The notes under the pieces are model-generated. The model did no database searches. It was not told where the DNA came from and was given only the letters and a program-made list of their open reading frames with translations. Both the position numbers and the translations under genes were made by a program. From assembly GCA_000827205.1 (NCBI GenBank), contig KN832574.1, positions 233,491-297,490 on the forward strand: a stretch of 64,000 bases of DNA. The letters run 5' to 3'. The DNA comes from Plicaturopsis crispa FD-325 SS-3 (Eukaryota; Basidiomycota; Agaricomycetes; Amylocorticiales; Amylocorticiaceae). Of this stretch, positions 41,327 through 51,893 are shown in pieces (position 1 is the first letter of the stretch; the number at the start of each line of letters is the position of its first letter).

Positions 41327-42286
41327 GGTTAGTGCGAAGGTATAATGAGCCAGCAGAAGTTAGAATAGAGCTGGCTCTTGAAGTGCAAAACAACGGCGCT
41401 CGTCGTCGTCGTCGTCGTGGTCGTCGTGGTCAACGATTGAGCCGCAACTTTGTCCATCGCATGAGTCCAAACGCCCAACGTGCGCCACTGCCGGCTCGGA
41501 AATCGGAATCTTTACCAAGCGATCTGAAGCGACCTCGCACACTGAACGTTCGCCTACAAATCGCACTTGAAGTCATAAACGACCCTTCGTCCTGCCAAAG
41601 CGCGATGCATGCGCTATGTTCTCTGCAATAAAAACATATGTGCGTGGGCATGTATAACAAAGCGGGTGACGATGGCTTGAGGCGACACCCGACTCCGAGG
41701 TTTATGCAGATTCTCTCGTTATTCTGATGCGATAAGTTTATGGCATTCTGTCACAATCGCACACCTTTCACGATGTCCAGAGCAACAGGTATATTGGGTA
41801 TGGTATCCGATTCACTCAGCACCCATGGGCAGCCGCAGTTGTCCGCACGGTGACTTGCGCCCACCTTTTTGTCTTTGCTATTATAGGGACCGACCTGGCT
41901 GTGATGCTACTGGACCTTCGCTAGGGCGGATCTATCCTTGAAGGCCGAACTCGACTTTGCAGTCCAAACTGGGTGCGCACACAATAAACTATGCAATCTT
42001 GTCCCGCCCGCGGGTGACTCCGGACAATGATAAATGACACTACGCGCAGTTACGGCGCTTACAATTGTCCTGCCAAAGCACACGCATCCGATGCGCGGGC
42101 CAGTAATTGTGTGCGCTTTGGTGTTCAGAACTGGATAAATAGCGGGCATCGCAGGAGGAGTCTGCTTCACCCAACAGCTATACTTCGAAGTCGCCCTTCA
42201 GCATTCAACGCATTTTCAGACGCATCTTTTCGCTTTCAGCTCAACCAGCTCCCACTTCACGCTATCCCAAATACCCGATCGCAGAG
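41327..42286. other. Intergenic region with pheromone gene promoter
   Basis: About 1 kb between CNOT11 and the first pheromone gene. Contains a short CGT trinucleotide run (about 41399-41430) and, at its right end, the pheromone gene promoter. No other gene seen. Confidence 0.4.
42135..42141 (+). promoter_or_regulatory. TATA-like box of pheromone precursor gene 1
   Basis: ATAAATA within CTGGATAAATAGCGGG, about 150 bases upstream of the pheromone start codon. The other two pheromone genes carry a TATA-like box at a similar distance (about 130 and 165 bases). Confidence 0.45.
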
Positions 42287-42409
42287 ATGGATGCATTCAA
42301 CACGATAGCTACGCTCATCGCACAGGCCGCCTCTGAGGAGGTACCCCCTCCGTCGGACGAGGAGCATAACTCATTTGCCACCGGCAATTCATTTTGCGTC
42401 GTTGCATAA
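42287..42409 (+). CDS. Mating pheromone precursor 1 (CaaX lipopeptide, ends CVVA)
   Basis: An intronless 40-codon gene. It starts MDAFNTIATLIAQAASEE, has an acidic centre (PPPSDEEHN) and ends TGNSFCVVA directly before the stop. The start MDxF, the 40-55 residue length, the acidic middle and the terminal cysteine-aliphatic-aliphatic-alanine box are the known hallmarks of agaricomycete pheromone precursors. The cysteine is predicted to be farnesylated, VVA removed and the end carboxymethylated. N-terminal cleavage is likely near EEHN, where many precursors are cut at ER, EH or similar pairs, leaving a lipopeptide of roughly 11 residues. It would be a ligand for a STE3-type receptor. A TATA-like box lies 150 bases upstream. 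It is too short for most gene finders. Confidence 0.88.
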   Translation: MDAFNTIATLIAQAASEEVPPPSDEEHNSFATGNSFCVVA

Positions 42410-43259
42410 CGCGACTGCGTCGTAGCACAACGTGCATGCATAACCTGTATGTCGTTCTGTCGCTTTGATAGCTGAATGTCTCTGACCGTGGTGATTTTGA
42501 CCCCCCTAGCATTACCCTAAGCCACCCTTATTGTGCCAAACTGTATCCATATACATCTCCATCTGTTCTGCCCATCCATACTGGATATGCACCTTCATTG
42601 CATTGCATCCACCATCCAATCACCAGCATGCATTTGGGCCCCTGTATTGCGTGCGTAGTCCGACTCTAGCTTCAAAACGAACCGGCTGACAGTACGGTTA
42701 CCTTTAGCCCCGTCATCGTGTATCAGTAAAGTCGCCAGTTCGACATATCTGTATCCATAAATCTTCTGCCCACACTCAATTCGCACTTGCTGAATATCCA
42801 CCTTCATTTCTCATTCTCTGCCTACATTTCACCGATACCCAGCTATCATTATTTACCACTGGATGGACTACAGACATTATATTTGGACACTTTCATGACT
42901 TGATACCTAGTAGATTATTTAGATTAGGACTGGGGGATGGACATTGATAATACACGATTCTCCTAAACACGGTTCTGCCATAAGTGCACGCGGATAGATC
43001 CACACCATGCGAATTAGGGAACCGCGGATAGGACGTCGATGATGCTGCACAAACGTTTAAACAGGGGCGTCATCTGAGCCTCAGCGGATAGATGAGCGGA
43101 TACTAAATCCTCGCGTTAGGGGTCTCCGCACCCATGGTACTTAAGCCTTACGGTGGTTTCGGTGGAGCGTCCCCCGCATCCTCCTCAGACATAACCTCGC
43201 GTGCTTGTCAAGACGTGTCGACGTCAGGAAAACACCAGGGTTCATAAAGGAGCAACGAC
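42410..43259. other. Intergenic region
   Basis: About 0.85 kb after pheromone gene 1, holding its 3' UTR and the promoter of the small membrane protein. No further CaaX-ending small gene was found here. Confidence 0.4.
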
Positions 43260-43969
43260 ATGCACAGCTCACCCCGCGCCGCTGCACCGTTCGCGCCTGG
43301 CGCCACTGCCGGGTCGACGAGCACTCAGAACGAAGCTGCTCCAGAGGTGAGCCCCTCTCCATTTCAACTGCATAACGTGAATAACAACCGTATATCATCG
43401 ACGGGGTACAGGGTTCAATGTGGCCCTTCTTTCTCCTCCTCCTCGTCGCGGTCACTATAATTCTGTATTTGAGGTGAGCCTGTTTCGAAATCATTACAGA
43501 ATGCAGCCACTGACCCCTGTGGATAAGATATAACAGACTGGTCGACAAACGGGGCCGTTTTGCCCGGCCAGGCCTTTTAAGGAGGCGCAGCTCCAACAAG
43601 ACACCCTCCCTATCTACCGAGAGCCGGGGATACTCTCAAAGGTCCCACCGCCCGCCTACTCTGCCCACAAACACATCACCACGCCGCCACCTGTTCGCAT
43701 CCTCGTACATGTATCCATTCCTGCTAAACGTGTTCCCGTCGATGATTCCCGCGTCCCTGCGCCGGGAAAGCGAAGCCAGATGGGGATCTGCATCTCAGTA
43801 CGGTGGTACCTCTGCGCAATACCCTGTGGAGGATGATATGTCTGTAGCAGGGTTGCGTCCGCCCGCTGCGCGCCCGCGGGCTATGACGGTCGAGGAGAAC
43901 ACCATGGGGCAATACGAGCTTCGGTTGGGTAGTGGTCTGTCCACCCACCGTGGACGGAGAGTCGACTAG
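43260..43969 (+). CDS. Small single-pass membrane protein, unknown function
   Basis: Exon 1 encodes MHSSPRAAAPFAPGATAGST and NEAAPE. After a short intron (43348-43410) comes the transmembrane helix SMWPFFLLLLVAVTIILYLR. The tail is uncertain: one frame gives the basic LVDKRGRFARPGLLRRR and runs unbroken to the stop at 43969; another gives DTLPIYREPGILSKVPPPAY, which looks more like a basidiomycete cytosolic tail but needs an extra intron. Both share the C-terminal exon with PVEDDMSVAGLRPP and ENTMGQYELRLGSG. It lies between a pheromone gene and DUG3. I know no function. Confidence 0.55.
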
Positions 43970-44268
43970 GCGGACCTGCGTTCAGCGCATAGCAGATATA
44001 TAGAGCCTCGGGATGAGACACAGTCGTTTAATTGGGACCATCTTTCTAGGACTCCGGAGGGCTGCTTCGGAACGATACTGGTTTTTGTAACGTAATCACC
44101 CGAATAGGCAGGCTGTATTTAAGCATGCAACCCACCCTATCTTTCAACCTCTTTCATTAGATTCTCAACGGTTGTAGAAGGGCTTCGCATTTTCAATGTT
44201 ACCCGTAGTCATTGCTTTAAATGATCGCTTTTTGTATCTCGAGATGAACCTTACCAGCCAGATTCCCA

Positions 44269-45786
44269 CTAGACCTTCAACGCCATCACCTGAATGTTCA
44301 TATCTTTGTCGATCATGATGATATCGTTCTTGTCGAGCAATTTCCATGAGTCGACGTCGAACGCTTACCGCGATGCGTATTGTCAGAATCACCACAAACC
44401 ACCATCGAAGGTGAGAGACTCACTTGTCGGCTCCGAAGCCACGATGACATGTAGACCGTGATCGTTCGGCTCATGCTCGAGCTCTCGCGCCGAACCAACG
44501 TTGTCCGTGAACTGCTGCGGGGTCACATTGTTGTCGTTTTCCACATTGACGAACTTGCGGTTGAGCACGACGCCGGCGCGGGTTGACACGTATAGGCTTG
44601 GCGGCTGCTCTGTCGCGTGGTTGCGGTAGCGTACTGCGACCATCTGTTCGCCATCGGCTATGCGGTACGCGTTAGCAATTATCTAGTTCTAGAATTTTGG
44701 ACACGCACTAGTGCACAAGTTCAAGGAGTTTGCAGACTTCTGCAGCTCTTCGGGAGAGAGAATCTCCGCCTGGGCATCTGCGACGTCCTTGATAGCGCTG
44801 GCTAGCGCATCACGCATTTCCTCCACCGTGTATGTCTTGTTCGTATCCCCCAGGTGAGTGAAGTACAGTGCAGCGACATGCTCAGTGTCGCTGTTCCCTT
44901 TGATGAGGGCGAAATTTTCCGCGCTGATTTTGCGACTGATCGCTAAACGCTATAACACGGCAGTTAGTGCGTAGAAAGACACAGGCTCTAGCGCGGTAGG
45001 AGTCATTGACCACCAACACGTACTATCTTTCCGAAATTGGCTACCGAGCCGTTGTGCATGAAGCTGTGGCGGCCCCATATGAACGGGTGATTGTTGGTCT
45101 CCACGATCGGGGGAGCACTCGCAGCGCGGACGTGTGCCAAGATGGTGCGCGAGTCGGTGTTTCCGCAGATGTAGGTGAACGTCGGGTCAGTAAGTCTAGC
45201 ATCGTGTCGAGTCAAGTCAGCGATCCTGAAGCCATCGCATCCACCCGTTCTGGGTCATGCTCACGCTGGTACAACACTCTTGTACATCGCCGGGCGTGGG
45301 CCGGATGTGAAGTCCGGCTCGTACTTGGCGCGCGTGTCCGTGTACCACGCTACGCCGAATCCATCGATGTTAAGAAGTCTGTTCCCTTGATGAATCGGAT
45401 TAGCAGGGATCCGATACACTACGATGGTAGACTCCATACGAAGTGCTACTTCTGCCTCCTCAGCCTCGACTTTGTCGCGTGGCTGCGTGGGGTCGTGATG
45501 CACGAGGCCAGGCAGATAATGGTCATGAACCCTGCCACAAGAGGGTTGTTAAAAACGCGAAAAAGCCTTTATGGCTATGCGTACTGTCTGTATCGAAAGA
45601 AAAGATAAGTCAGAATGGTATCGATCGTGAATGCGTGATGGAGTACTTGCTTTGTTATAGCATGCTTAGGATCTATCAGGACATCCTCGAGGAGGACGGG
45701 CTCGCTGAAAGCCAGTATATCAGACTTTCTGCAAGATCAGGCAAAACGAAGGCTTACTGCGAGATAAATGCAAACCAGCGACACAT
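44269..45786 (-). CDS. DUG3: Class II glutamine amidotransferase, DUG3-like (glutathione degradation)
   Basis: Part of the Dug2-Dug3 glutathione-cleaving complex in the cytosol. The start MCRWFAFIS places the catalytic cysteine at residue 2 after Met removal. Conserved blocks: EPVLLEDVLIDPKHAITKQ, HYLPGLVHHDPTQPRD, LLNIDGFGVAWYTDTRAKY, RTILAHVRAASAPPIVETNN with HPF, GRHSFMHNGSVANFGKI, IKGNSDTEHVAALYF and the end MNIQVMALKV. About eight exons. The junction from the second to the third exon (KQ to HDHYLPGL) is out by one base in my reading: the donor after CAA and the acceptor ending GGCAG leave an extra G. That is either a sequence error, an unusual splice site or a real defect. The rest is intact. 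Confidence 0.82.
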
Positions 45787-47593
45787 GTTAAATCGATGAG
45801 CGCGTATACCGGAGGGTGTGTACAGACTCGGTGAGTTGCTAAACCCTCTTTATATATGCTTTACAGGTGGAAGAGCCTGCCTGTTAGCGCCCATACGTCA
45901 GTCGACGATCTGTGGGGCTTCGGCTATTTTGAGCGTACCTCGATTTGAAGGCTGGCCTAGAGTGGGCTATATTGGTTTTGGCGCTCACGTTGAAGTCAAA
46001 ATCGTGGTAGGGGCGTGGCTGACTCGAGGCACAAACGCATAATTCACGCCTTCGATACCCTGCTCACGAAATACTGAGGAATTTGCCGTAGGATCCTGGA
46101 CTTGAGAGAATGGTCCAGGTCAAGTCCAGGTGACCTACTAGGTCCATATCAAACCGACTTGAGGCTAGTAAAATCGACTTTACAGCTGGGTTTCGAGATG
46201 GGGCAGACAGGTCTTCTTCGGGCAGTAGTGAGAATGCGGTTGCATACCACAAAACATTGTCGAGACTGCTAAAATTGCCAGCGACATGCGAATAATGAGA
46301 GAAGGTGAAAGCTTGAGACAGACGAGGCGGCCCGACTCGGCTCATTCCGCCGAAGCAAAGGGCGCCCGGGTCCGGGTCGGGAGCCGGAAGAAGGTTTGCT
46401 ACCGCTCCTCATGGCGAACACGAGGCTCGCATACCATCAACTGTGCTTTTTCATGTCTTGCCAAAACCTGCTTTGACGAAATCCGAGACGGACACGAAAG
46501 GCGCTTTGCTCTTGTTCTACAGGCAAGGAAATGATACCGTAAGTTCAAAGGGCTGGGTTTGGCATGGATCATTCTTTCGTGATCCCAAACCTCCCACCAT
46601 CCAAAAAGTTCAACGATTCACAAAGTGCTTGATTTTCCTTTATGATGGGGCGCGCTAGCACGAGCTAGCTAACCAATGGTCAAGACGGAGCCAATGAGAA
46701 CACCGAGCGTTGCAAAGCGGTCGAATAGTCCGGTTTTGTCGCTTAACATACTTTATGTGAGAGAGGCAACATCATCCGTAGCATGCACTACTGACTATGC
46801 AACAATATTTTATACGAGCTCAGCACCTGTTATTCAGTAATGGTTCTACTTATCTACACGCGGAAATCATTCCTACCCTCTAGTATCGCGGCACCACATG
46901 TACAGGTTTGCCACTTCCTCTCTGCCTTTCCAGCACCTTCTCACTCTTTAATACGAGTTAGGCCCTTTGCTTTATCGCCGGTCCAGCGTGCCCTTGTAAC
47001 TCTTACAAATGAGGAAATAAGACATAAAGCCTGCATGGGAAATGGGGGAATGCCCGCTTGATGGCAATCTACCCCCTCATCACCGTGGGCACCATCCGTT
47101 CCCCGTATGCATGTAAGTGTAAGAGCATTATACAATCTTATGCGAGAATATGCAACTCAAATATACGCTTACAGGTCGTCAGGGTCGGAGCTCGGGCCAG
47201 TTGGAAAAAATGTGGACAAATCAGGGTCCACATTCCAAAGCGGGGATCTCATCCGTCCATTGTTCGACAATGCACAGTGGTCTGGCATCTAAGCGAGCAA
47301 GCGAACCGTGGGTCACTATAAAGGCTGGTGGACGATTCTATTCCAGCTCCCCTCCTCCGACCTCGCACATTGAATCCTGACATCGTCCGTTCAGTGTTCT
47401 GTCTGCTTTTCCCCAGCCCTCAAAGGCTAAAGTAAGTCCAGTCCCCTTCCTCCCATAATATACTACAAATTGTGTACTGATCTACCGCGCCCGCTATGCA
47501 GTTATTGGATTATCTCTGCTGTCTCTCAGCCGCTCACCCTCGTAACTACCACTCCCTTGCTCAAATCGCGACACCTCACCCGTACCCGCCGAC
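45787..47593. other. Gene-poor stretch
   Basis: About 1.8 kb without a recognisable gene. Open frames are short and composition is not gene-like. The right end carries the promoter and a probable 5' UTR intron (47431-47502) of the next gene. Confidence 0.4.
47317..47323 (+). promoter_or_regulatory. TATA-like box of the tail-anchored protein gene
   Basis: TATAAAG within CACTATAAAGGC, about 275 bases before the start codon at 47594. The distance is reasonable if the intron at 47431-47502 is removed from the 5' UTR. Confidence 0.4.
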
Positions 47594-49049
47594 ATGCCGT
47601 CTTCCTCCTCTACCTGCGACACCCCACCCCGCCCTCGGATCAGCGAGTACACGGGGAAGATGACGATCGAGAAATTCCTCGAGTTTGCGCAGCTGCCGGA
47701 GGACCGCCGCCGTACGGTCGTGAAAGGCCCGCCCCCGAAGGACTACACGTTGAGGCGCGCGAAGCATGACCCTGCAGTCAGTGAGTACATCTCTATCCAT
47801 CCTCCGTCGGCGCTGCAGGACCGTGCTGATTTGATTCTACGAAACAGATAGGATTGACTATCTTCACTCCCCGGCTTCCCGCGCCAGTCACCGCGCTCTA
47901 TTCGGGGACCTGCAGCAGCTCGCGGAGGCGTATACGCGCGCGCAGGTAGTATGGGCGGCGAACCCGGTGCGTCTTTTGTATCTCCCCCACCTTGCGGTCC
48001 CGCAATACTGACTACCCTTACGGACTCCAGACGCTCAAGCCCAATGCCGCGCAGAAGGGTGTGAGAGGGCATTTGCTCGGGGTCAGGCATCACCCCGCCC
48101 TGCCTGTCGAGGCAAAAGTGCGTTCACTATCTACTCTATATCCGTCTCTGGCACTAACGCCCGTCGCAGCCCGCGCCCGAGGCAGAACCGATGCCGCGCA
48201 AGAAACCCTGGCTCCGCTACATTCCCAAAATCCCCCGCCCCATCAAAATCTACACCCTCCACTCCCTCGCCAAATTCATCTACAGCCAGAAGAAACTCGC
48301 GATGCCGAAATTCGCTTCGAAAGCGCTGCGCCGGTCTTCCACGGTTAGCAGCTCCAAGACGGCCGTCTCGGTGAAGAGCAAAGACACCGATGCGACGGCA
48401 GTCGAGCCTCCTGGGCGTCGGCCTAGCATCACCCGGAGTGCGCGCGCGAGACTGGAGACGGTCGCGGAGGAAGCTGAACCCGCTGCTGTACGTGCACATC
48501 GTCTCGTCTCCCCTTGCCTCCAACAAAACTGACGCACATCCTCCCTAGCCCTCCATCGGCTGGGTCCCCTCGCAGATGCGCCCGCGCCGCCACTCCGACG
48601 GCAGCGTGAAGCCGCGCAAGACATTCAACACTCTGCCGTTCAAACTCGACGGGCACTTGGAACGCGTCCCGCCTCTGCGGAAATACGATACTCCGTACGA
48701 CCGGTACAGGGCGTCTGCCGCGTGTCGCGCCTTCATGCTTTCGCCGCAACGCGCTCTCCTCCTGGAACCAGTGCCCTCGTATAGACGGGGGCCTCTCATC
48801 TTCGACGTCGACACTGCCGAGGACGACGACAGTGTCTCCGCCGACCCTCCCAAAATCGAAGACGACGAATCTGACTACGAACGGCAAGGTTTTGTTGGAA
48901 GGTTGTGTTCCCGAATCAAATCAGATCTTATTGTGCTCACTCTTTTTCTTGGTATCTGCTTCTTAGGAGCGACCATCATGGCCGCTCTGCTCGTTTTCAT
49001 CATTCTCGCCGCCGTTGCGAATTTATTCTTGGGCAAGTCGGAACGTTAG
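47594..49049 (+). CDS. Tail-anchored membrane protein of unknown function
   Basis: Five exons in frame. N-terminus MPSSSSTCDTPPRPRISEYT, then KMTIEKFLEFAQLPEDRRRT, a small conserved-looking block, and YLHSPASRASHRALFGDLQQ. A basic middle region follows (MPRKKPWLRYIPKIPRPIKI, then YTLHSLAKFIYSQKKLAMPK), a low-complexity linker, RKYDTPYDRYRASAACRAFM and an acidic patch with DTAEDDDSVSADPP. The C-terminus is a hydrophobic pair of stretches, IVLTLFLGICFLGATIMAAL with LVFIILAAVANLFLG, ending KSER. That points to an ER or other endomembrane anchor. No known domain recognised. Confidence 0.68.
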
Positions 49050-49411
49050 GTGCCCGTCTTTCTTCTTCCAGTACTTTGTTCGACGTTAGGTCGACCTTGG
49101 TGCATTTTGATTATTTACATGTAACGTCGAAAATATCAAAAAATCAAGGAAAAAATGATTATTCTTCATTATGATCGCGTTGCGATTTTGTTATGACTCG
49201 GGCCCTCATCCTGTCAGATTTTCGTGTCTTCCTCGGCTGAGGCGACGCGTCGTCATCACGTGAACATTTTCTGTGAGAGTGTGACCGGCTGAGGTCTCGC
49301 AAGTCGCAACGGCGCCGCGGCATCCGACTCAAACTAATTTCTCTCCTGGTTATATCTCTCGAGGACGCCGTGGCATTACTATCTACATACCATCGCTCGC
49401 ATAACTAGACT
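49050..49411. other. Intergenic region
   Basis: About 0.36 kb between two plus-strand genes. Nothing recognised beyond the presumed promoter of the RG-rich protein gene. Confidence 0.35.
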
Positions 49412-50298
49412 ATGTCAAGCGAGCCGTCTGAAACCGCCGCAAGTACTTCTCGTGGGAGGGGTCGCGGCCGTGGCAAATCCCGTGGTGGTCTCGGGAAATA
49501 TCTGCGTGCCAGAGGACGCGGACGCGGTCTTGGTCGTCCTGCAGAGTTTGGGAAGCGCCTTGTACTCGAAGACGAGGAAGAGGACGAACTAGACCCAGAA
49601 TCCGAGGAAGCCAAAGAATTTGGGGCGAAATATTCGAGGAGGCAGCTGGGAACGAATGCAGATCGATACAAGGAGCCAGAGCCAGAGCTGAACTCGGACG
49701 GTACGAGCGCCTGCATTATTCCTTGGTAAACGAAACTGAACGCATAGCAACTGCAGGTGAAGTGGAACAGGAACCCGAGGTTGATCTGTCGTCTTTCCTC
49801 GAACGACAGCGATTGTCACCCGGACCGTCTACCAGCCCACCACCGCTAGATGACGACGACATCGATACTAGTCTTGCACATTTGGCAACCCGTACAAATC
49901 CTGCATTCAAATCCGAGAGTCGGAAGGGTCGGGTTACGCAGATCGAATGGGACGAGGAGCTGGAGAAGCTCAGTCGTGAAAAGGCAGCGGCAGATGCCAC
50001 GCGAGGTAATCATGATCCCTTCGCACTGTGGATTTTCTTCATCTGATATCTATGGCATGACTAGATTTGAAAACGCGATTTCGCGCAAAGAGCGAGAAAA
50101 TTCGCAACAAACCGCTCGTCCAAGGCCAAGGAAGCGACCGCGATCGAAAAACTGGCAAGTACTTGATGAACAAATGAAGCTTAGACAGTTTTAACGTTCT
50201 CTGCAGGGTGTGTGGAGGCACCTCCATTACCAAACTCGGCGCCCCAGAAAGAACCGAAGGACGAGCTGCAAGATTTTCTCGACGATTTGCTCAATTAA
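49412..50298 (+). CDS. RG-rich, acidic nuclear-type protein of unknown function
   Basis: Four exons. The N-terminus is an Arg-Gly box (STSRGRGRGRGKSRGG, YLRARGRGRGLGRP), then an acidic run (VLEDEEEDELDPESEEAKEF), a proline-rich linker (RLSPGPSTSPPPLDDDDI), a helix WDEELEKLSREKAAADATRD, then LKTRFRAKSEKIRNKP, and a C-terminal motif, KDELQDFLDDLLN. RG boxes usually mean RNA binding and nuclear or nucleolar location. The last intron begins GCAAGT and ends CTGCAG, a GC-AG intron, and only that choice gives TGCVEAPPLP and the conserved-looking end. I do not recognise a named family. Confidence 0.7.
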
Positions 50299-50515
50299 TC
50301 CGTGTTGCGACACAGCTCGCGCCGCCACCAACTACTGGGAGAATCATCGCCGAAAAACCCTCTGCTCGAGGTCACCCGCTGTCAACTTTGGCCAAAACAG
50401 TTTCATGCGTTTCCGTCCTCGATGTCTCTTACCTGGCTCCCACCGACGACCGGACGTCTCGCACGAGCTATCTCCAGTAAGGTACATTCTCATAAATAAC
50501 AATGCGCACACGGAT

Positions 50516-50571
50516 ATACAACAACATGAAAAAGGCCATACAACAACATGAAAAAGGCCATACAACAACAG
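50516..50571. repeat. 22-base direct repeat, 2.5 copies
   Basis: Two perfect copies of a 22-base unit (ATACAACAACATG then AAAAAGGCC) at 50516-50537 and 50538-50559, then a partial third. It lies just beyond the 3' end of the hydrolase gene, probably in its 3' UTR. Confidence 0.85.
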
Positions 50572-50575
50572 CAAC

Positions 50576-51893
50576 TTACAGCGTTTTCGCCCACTCGCCC
50601 ACTTTCTTCCACGCCCGCGTCCTCTCCGGCTCGAACGGCAGACCCACGAAATCATGCGTTCCCCCAAACTCCTCAATCCAGGTCACATTACCCTCCCCGA
50701 TATCCGCCACAATACGCTCGCGCAGCGTCTGAAACGCATCCATCATAATCTCCCCCTCGCCCACCACAACGCACGTCCTCGGGAACTTCTCGTATATCCC
50801 GTCCGGCTTGCTGATCCGCAGCGACGACGGCGATATCCACGCGTTCGTATACACATCGTCCGGCGGGAGCTTCCCAAGCAGCCCCCGCGCCGAATACCCC
50901 CTGAAGAACGGCTCCACGTAGTCGCTCTTCTGATTCCGCACCCACGACGAGTCCGGGCCGTCGCCGTGCGTCAGCAGCCACTCGCCCGCGGGGGACACGA
51001 GCAGGGCCGCGCCCGGCGTGGGCAGCGCGGGAGAGGTGGACGCGACGAGGTACCGCGTGAGCGCGATGGTGAGGTTGGCGCCGGCGGAGTCGCCGCCGAT
51101 GATGATGTTGGCGGGCTCGAAGCCGAGCGTGTTGAGGAGGTAGCGGTACCCGGCGAGCGCGTCGATGAGCTGCGCGGGGAAGGCGTTGGCGGGCTGGAAG
51201 GGCTCGGCGGACGTCAGGCGGTAGTCGACCGCGAAGACGCGCTTGATGAGGGAGTCTGAATTGTCTATGATCCCGTTACACATGAGCGGGCACATCTTGT
51301 CTGTGGGTCTCGCGGAAAGCAGCTGCGGACACGTTGTTAGTGGTAATGTTCCCCCATTTCTGGACTGCAGAACGTAGAACTTACGACGTATCCCCCGCCT
51401 GTGTACGTTACATTTACGATTAGCAGGACAAATGCGGGTGCACGGACGACATACCGTGGAGCCACAGCACGACCTTCTCACCAGGGTTCGCCTTCTGGCC
51501 GACCGCACCCTTCTCGCCTCGCGCACCATACCAATACCCAGATATCCTTGCGGGCACGACCTCGTTCAGTTTCGCGATATCGCGCACCTCGCCCCAGAGA
51601 AGCTCGTCCGGGATGGGCTCGAGCCACACGAACCCCGTCTTGTCCGCCGTGGCTGCGGCTTTTTCATTGTCCTCGGGCACGGGCAGCGCCGTCTGGTGCA
51701 GCGCGTCGATGACCGTGTATATGATGCGCACGCGGATGTGGCGGACGATCCCCCACGTGGGGCGCGGCCGCCACGAGGGGCGCAGTGCTGTAATCGCCCA
51801 ATACGGGATACGCACGACGAGAGAAAGCCCGGTGTAGAGGAGGAATATGACACGCAGGGGCCAGGGGCGGTAGGTGAATGTCGTCGCCGTCAT
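50576..51893 (-). CDS. Alpha/beta hydrolase, HSL-type esterase/lipase
   Basis: An N-terminal hydrophobic segment (LRVIFLLYTGLSLVVRIPYW) suggests membrane association. The oxyanion motif HGGGYV is formed across an intron (about 51396-51455). Then come VFAVDYRL, PAQLIDALAGYRYLLNTLGF, the nucleophile elbow IIIGGDSAGANLTIAL, a candidate acid region (CVVVGEGEIMMDAFQTLRER) and the histidine in EFGGTHDFVGLPF. The HGGG plus GDSAG pattern defines the hormone-sensitive-lipase-like group, acting on acyl or acetyl esters of hydrophobic alcohols; substrate unknown. About 400 residues, the usual size. Start at 51893. Very GC-rich relative to its flanks. Confidence 0.83.

Noticed and set aside
41399-41430. 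CGT trinucleotide run as a functional element
   Set aside because: Simple microsatellite in an intergenic region with no sign of function.
45640-45670. Plus-strand CFVIA-like string as another pheromone CaaX end
   Set aside because: The frame continues with further residues after the alanine instead of stopping, and it overlaps the DUG3 gene on the other strand.
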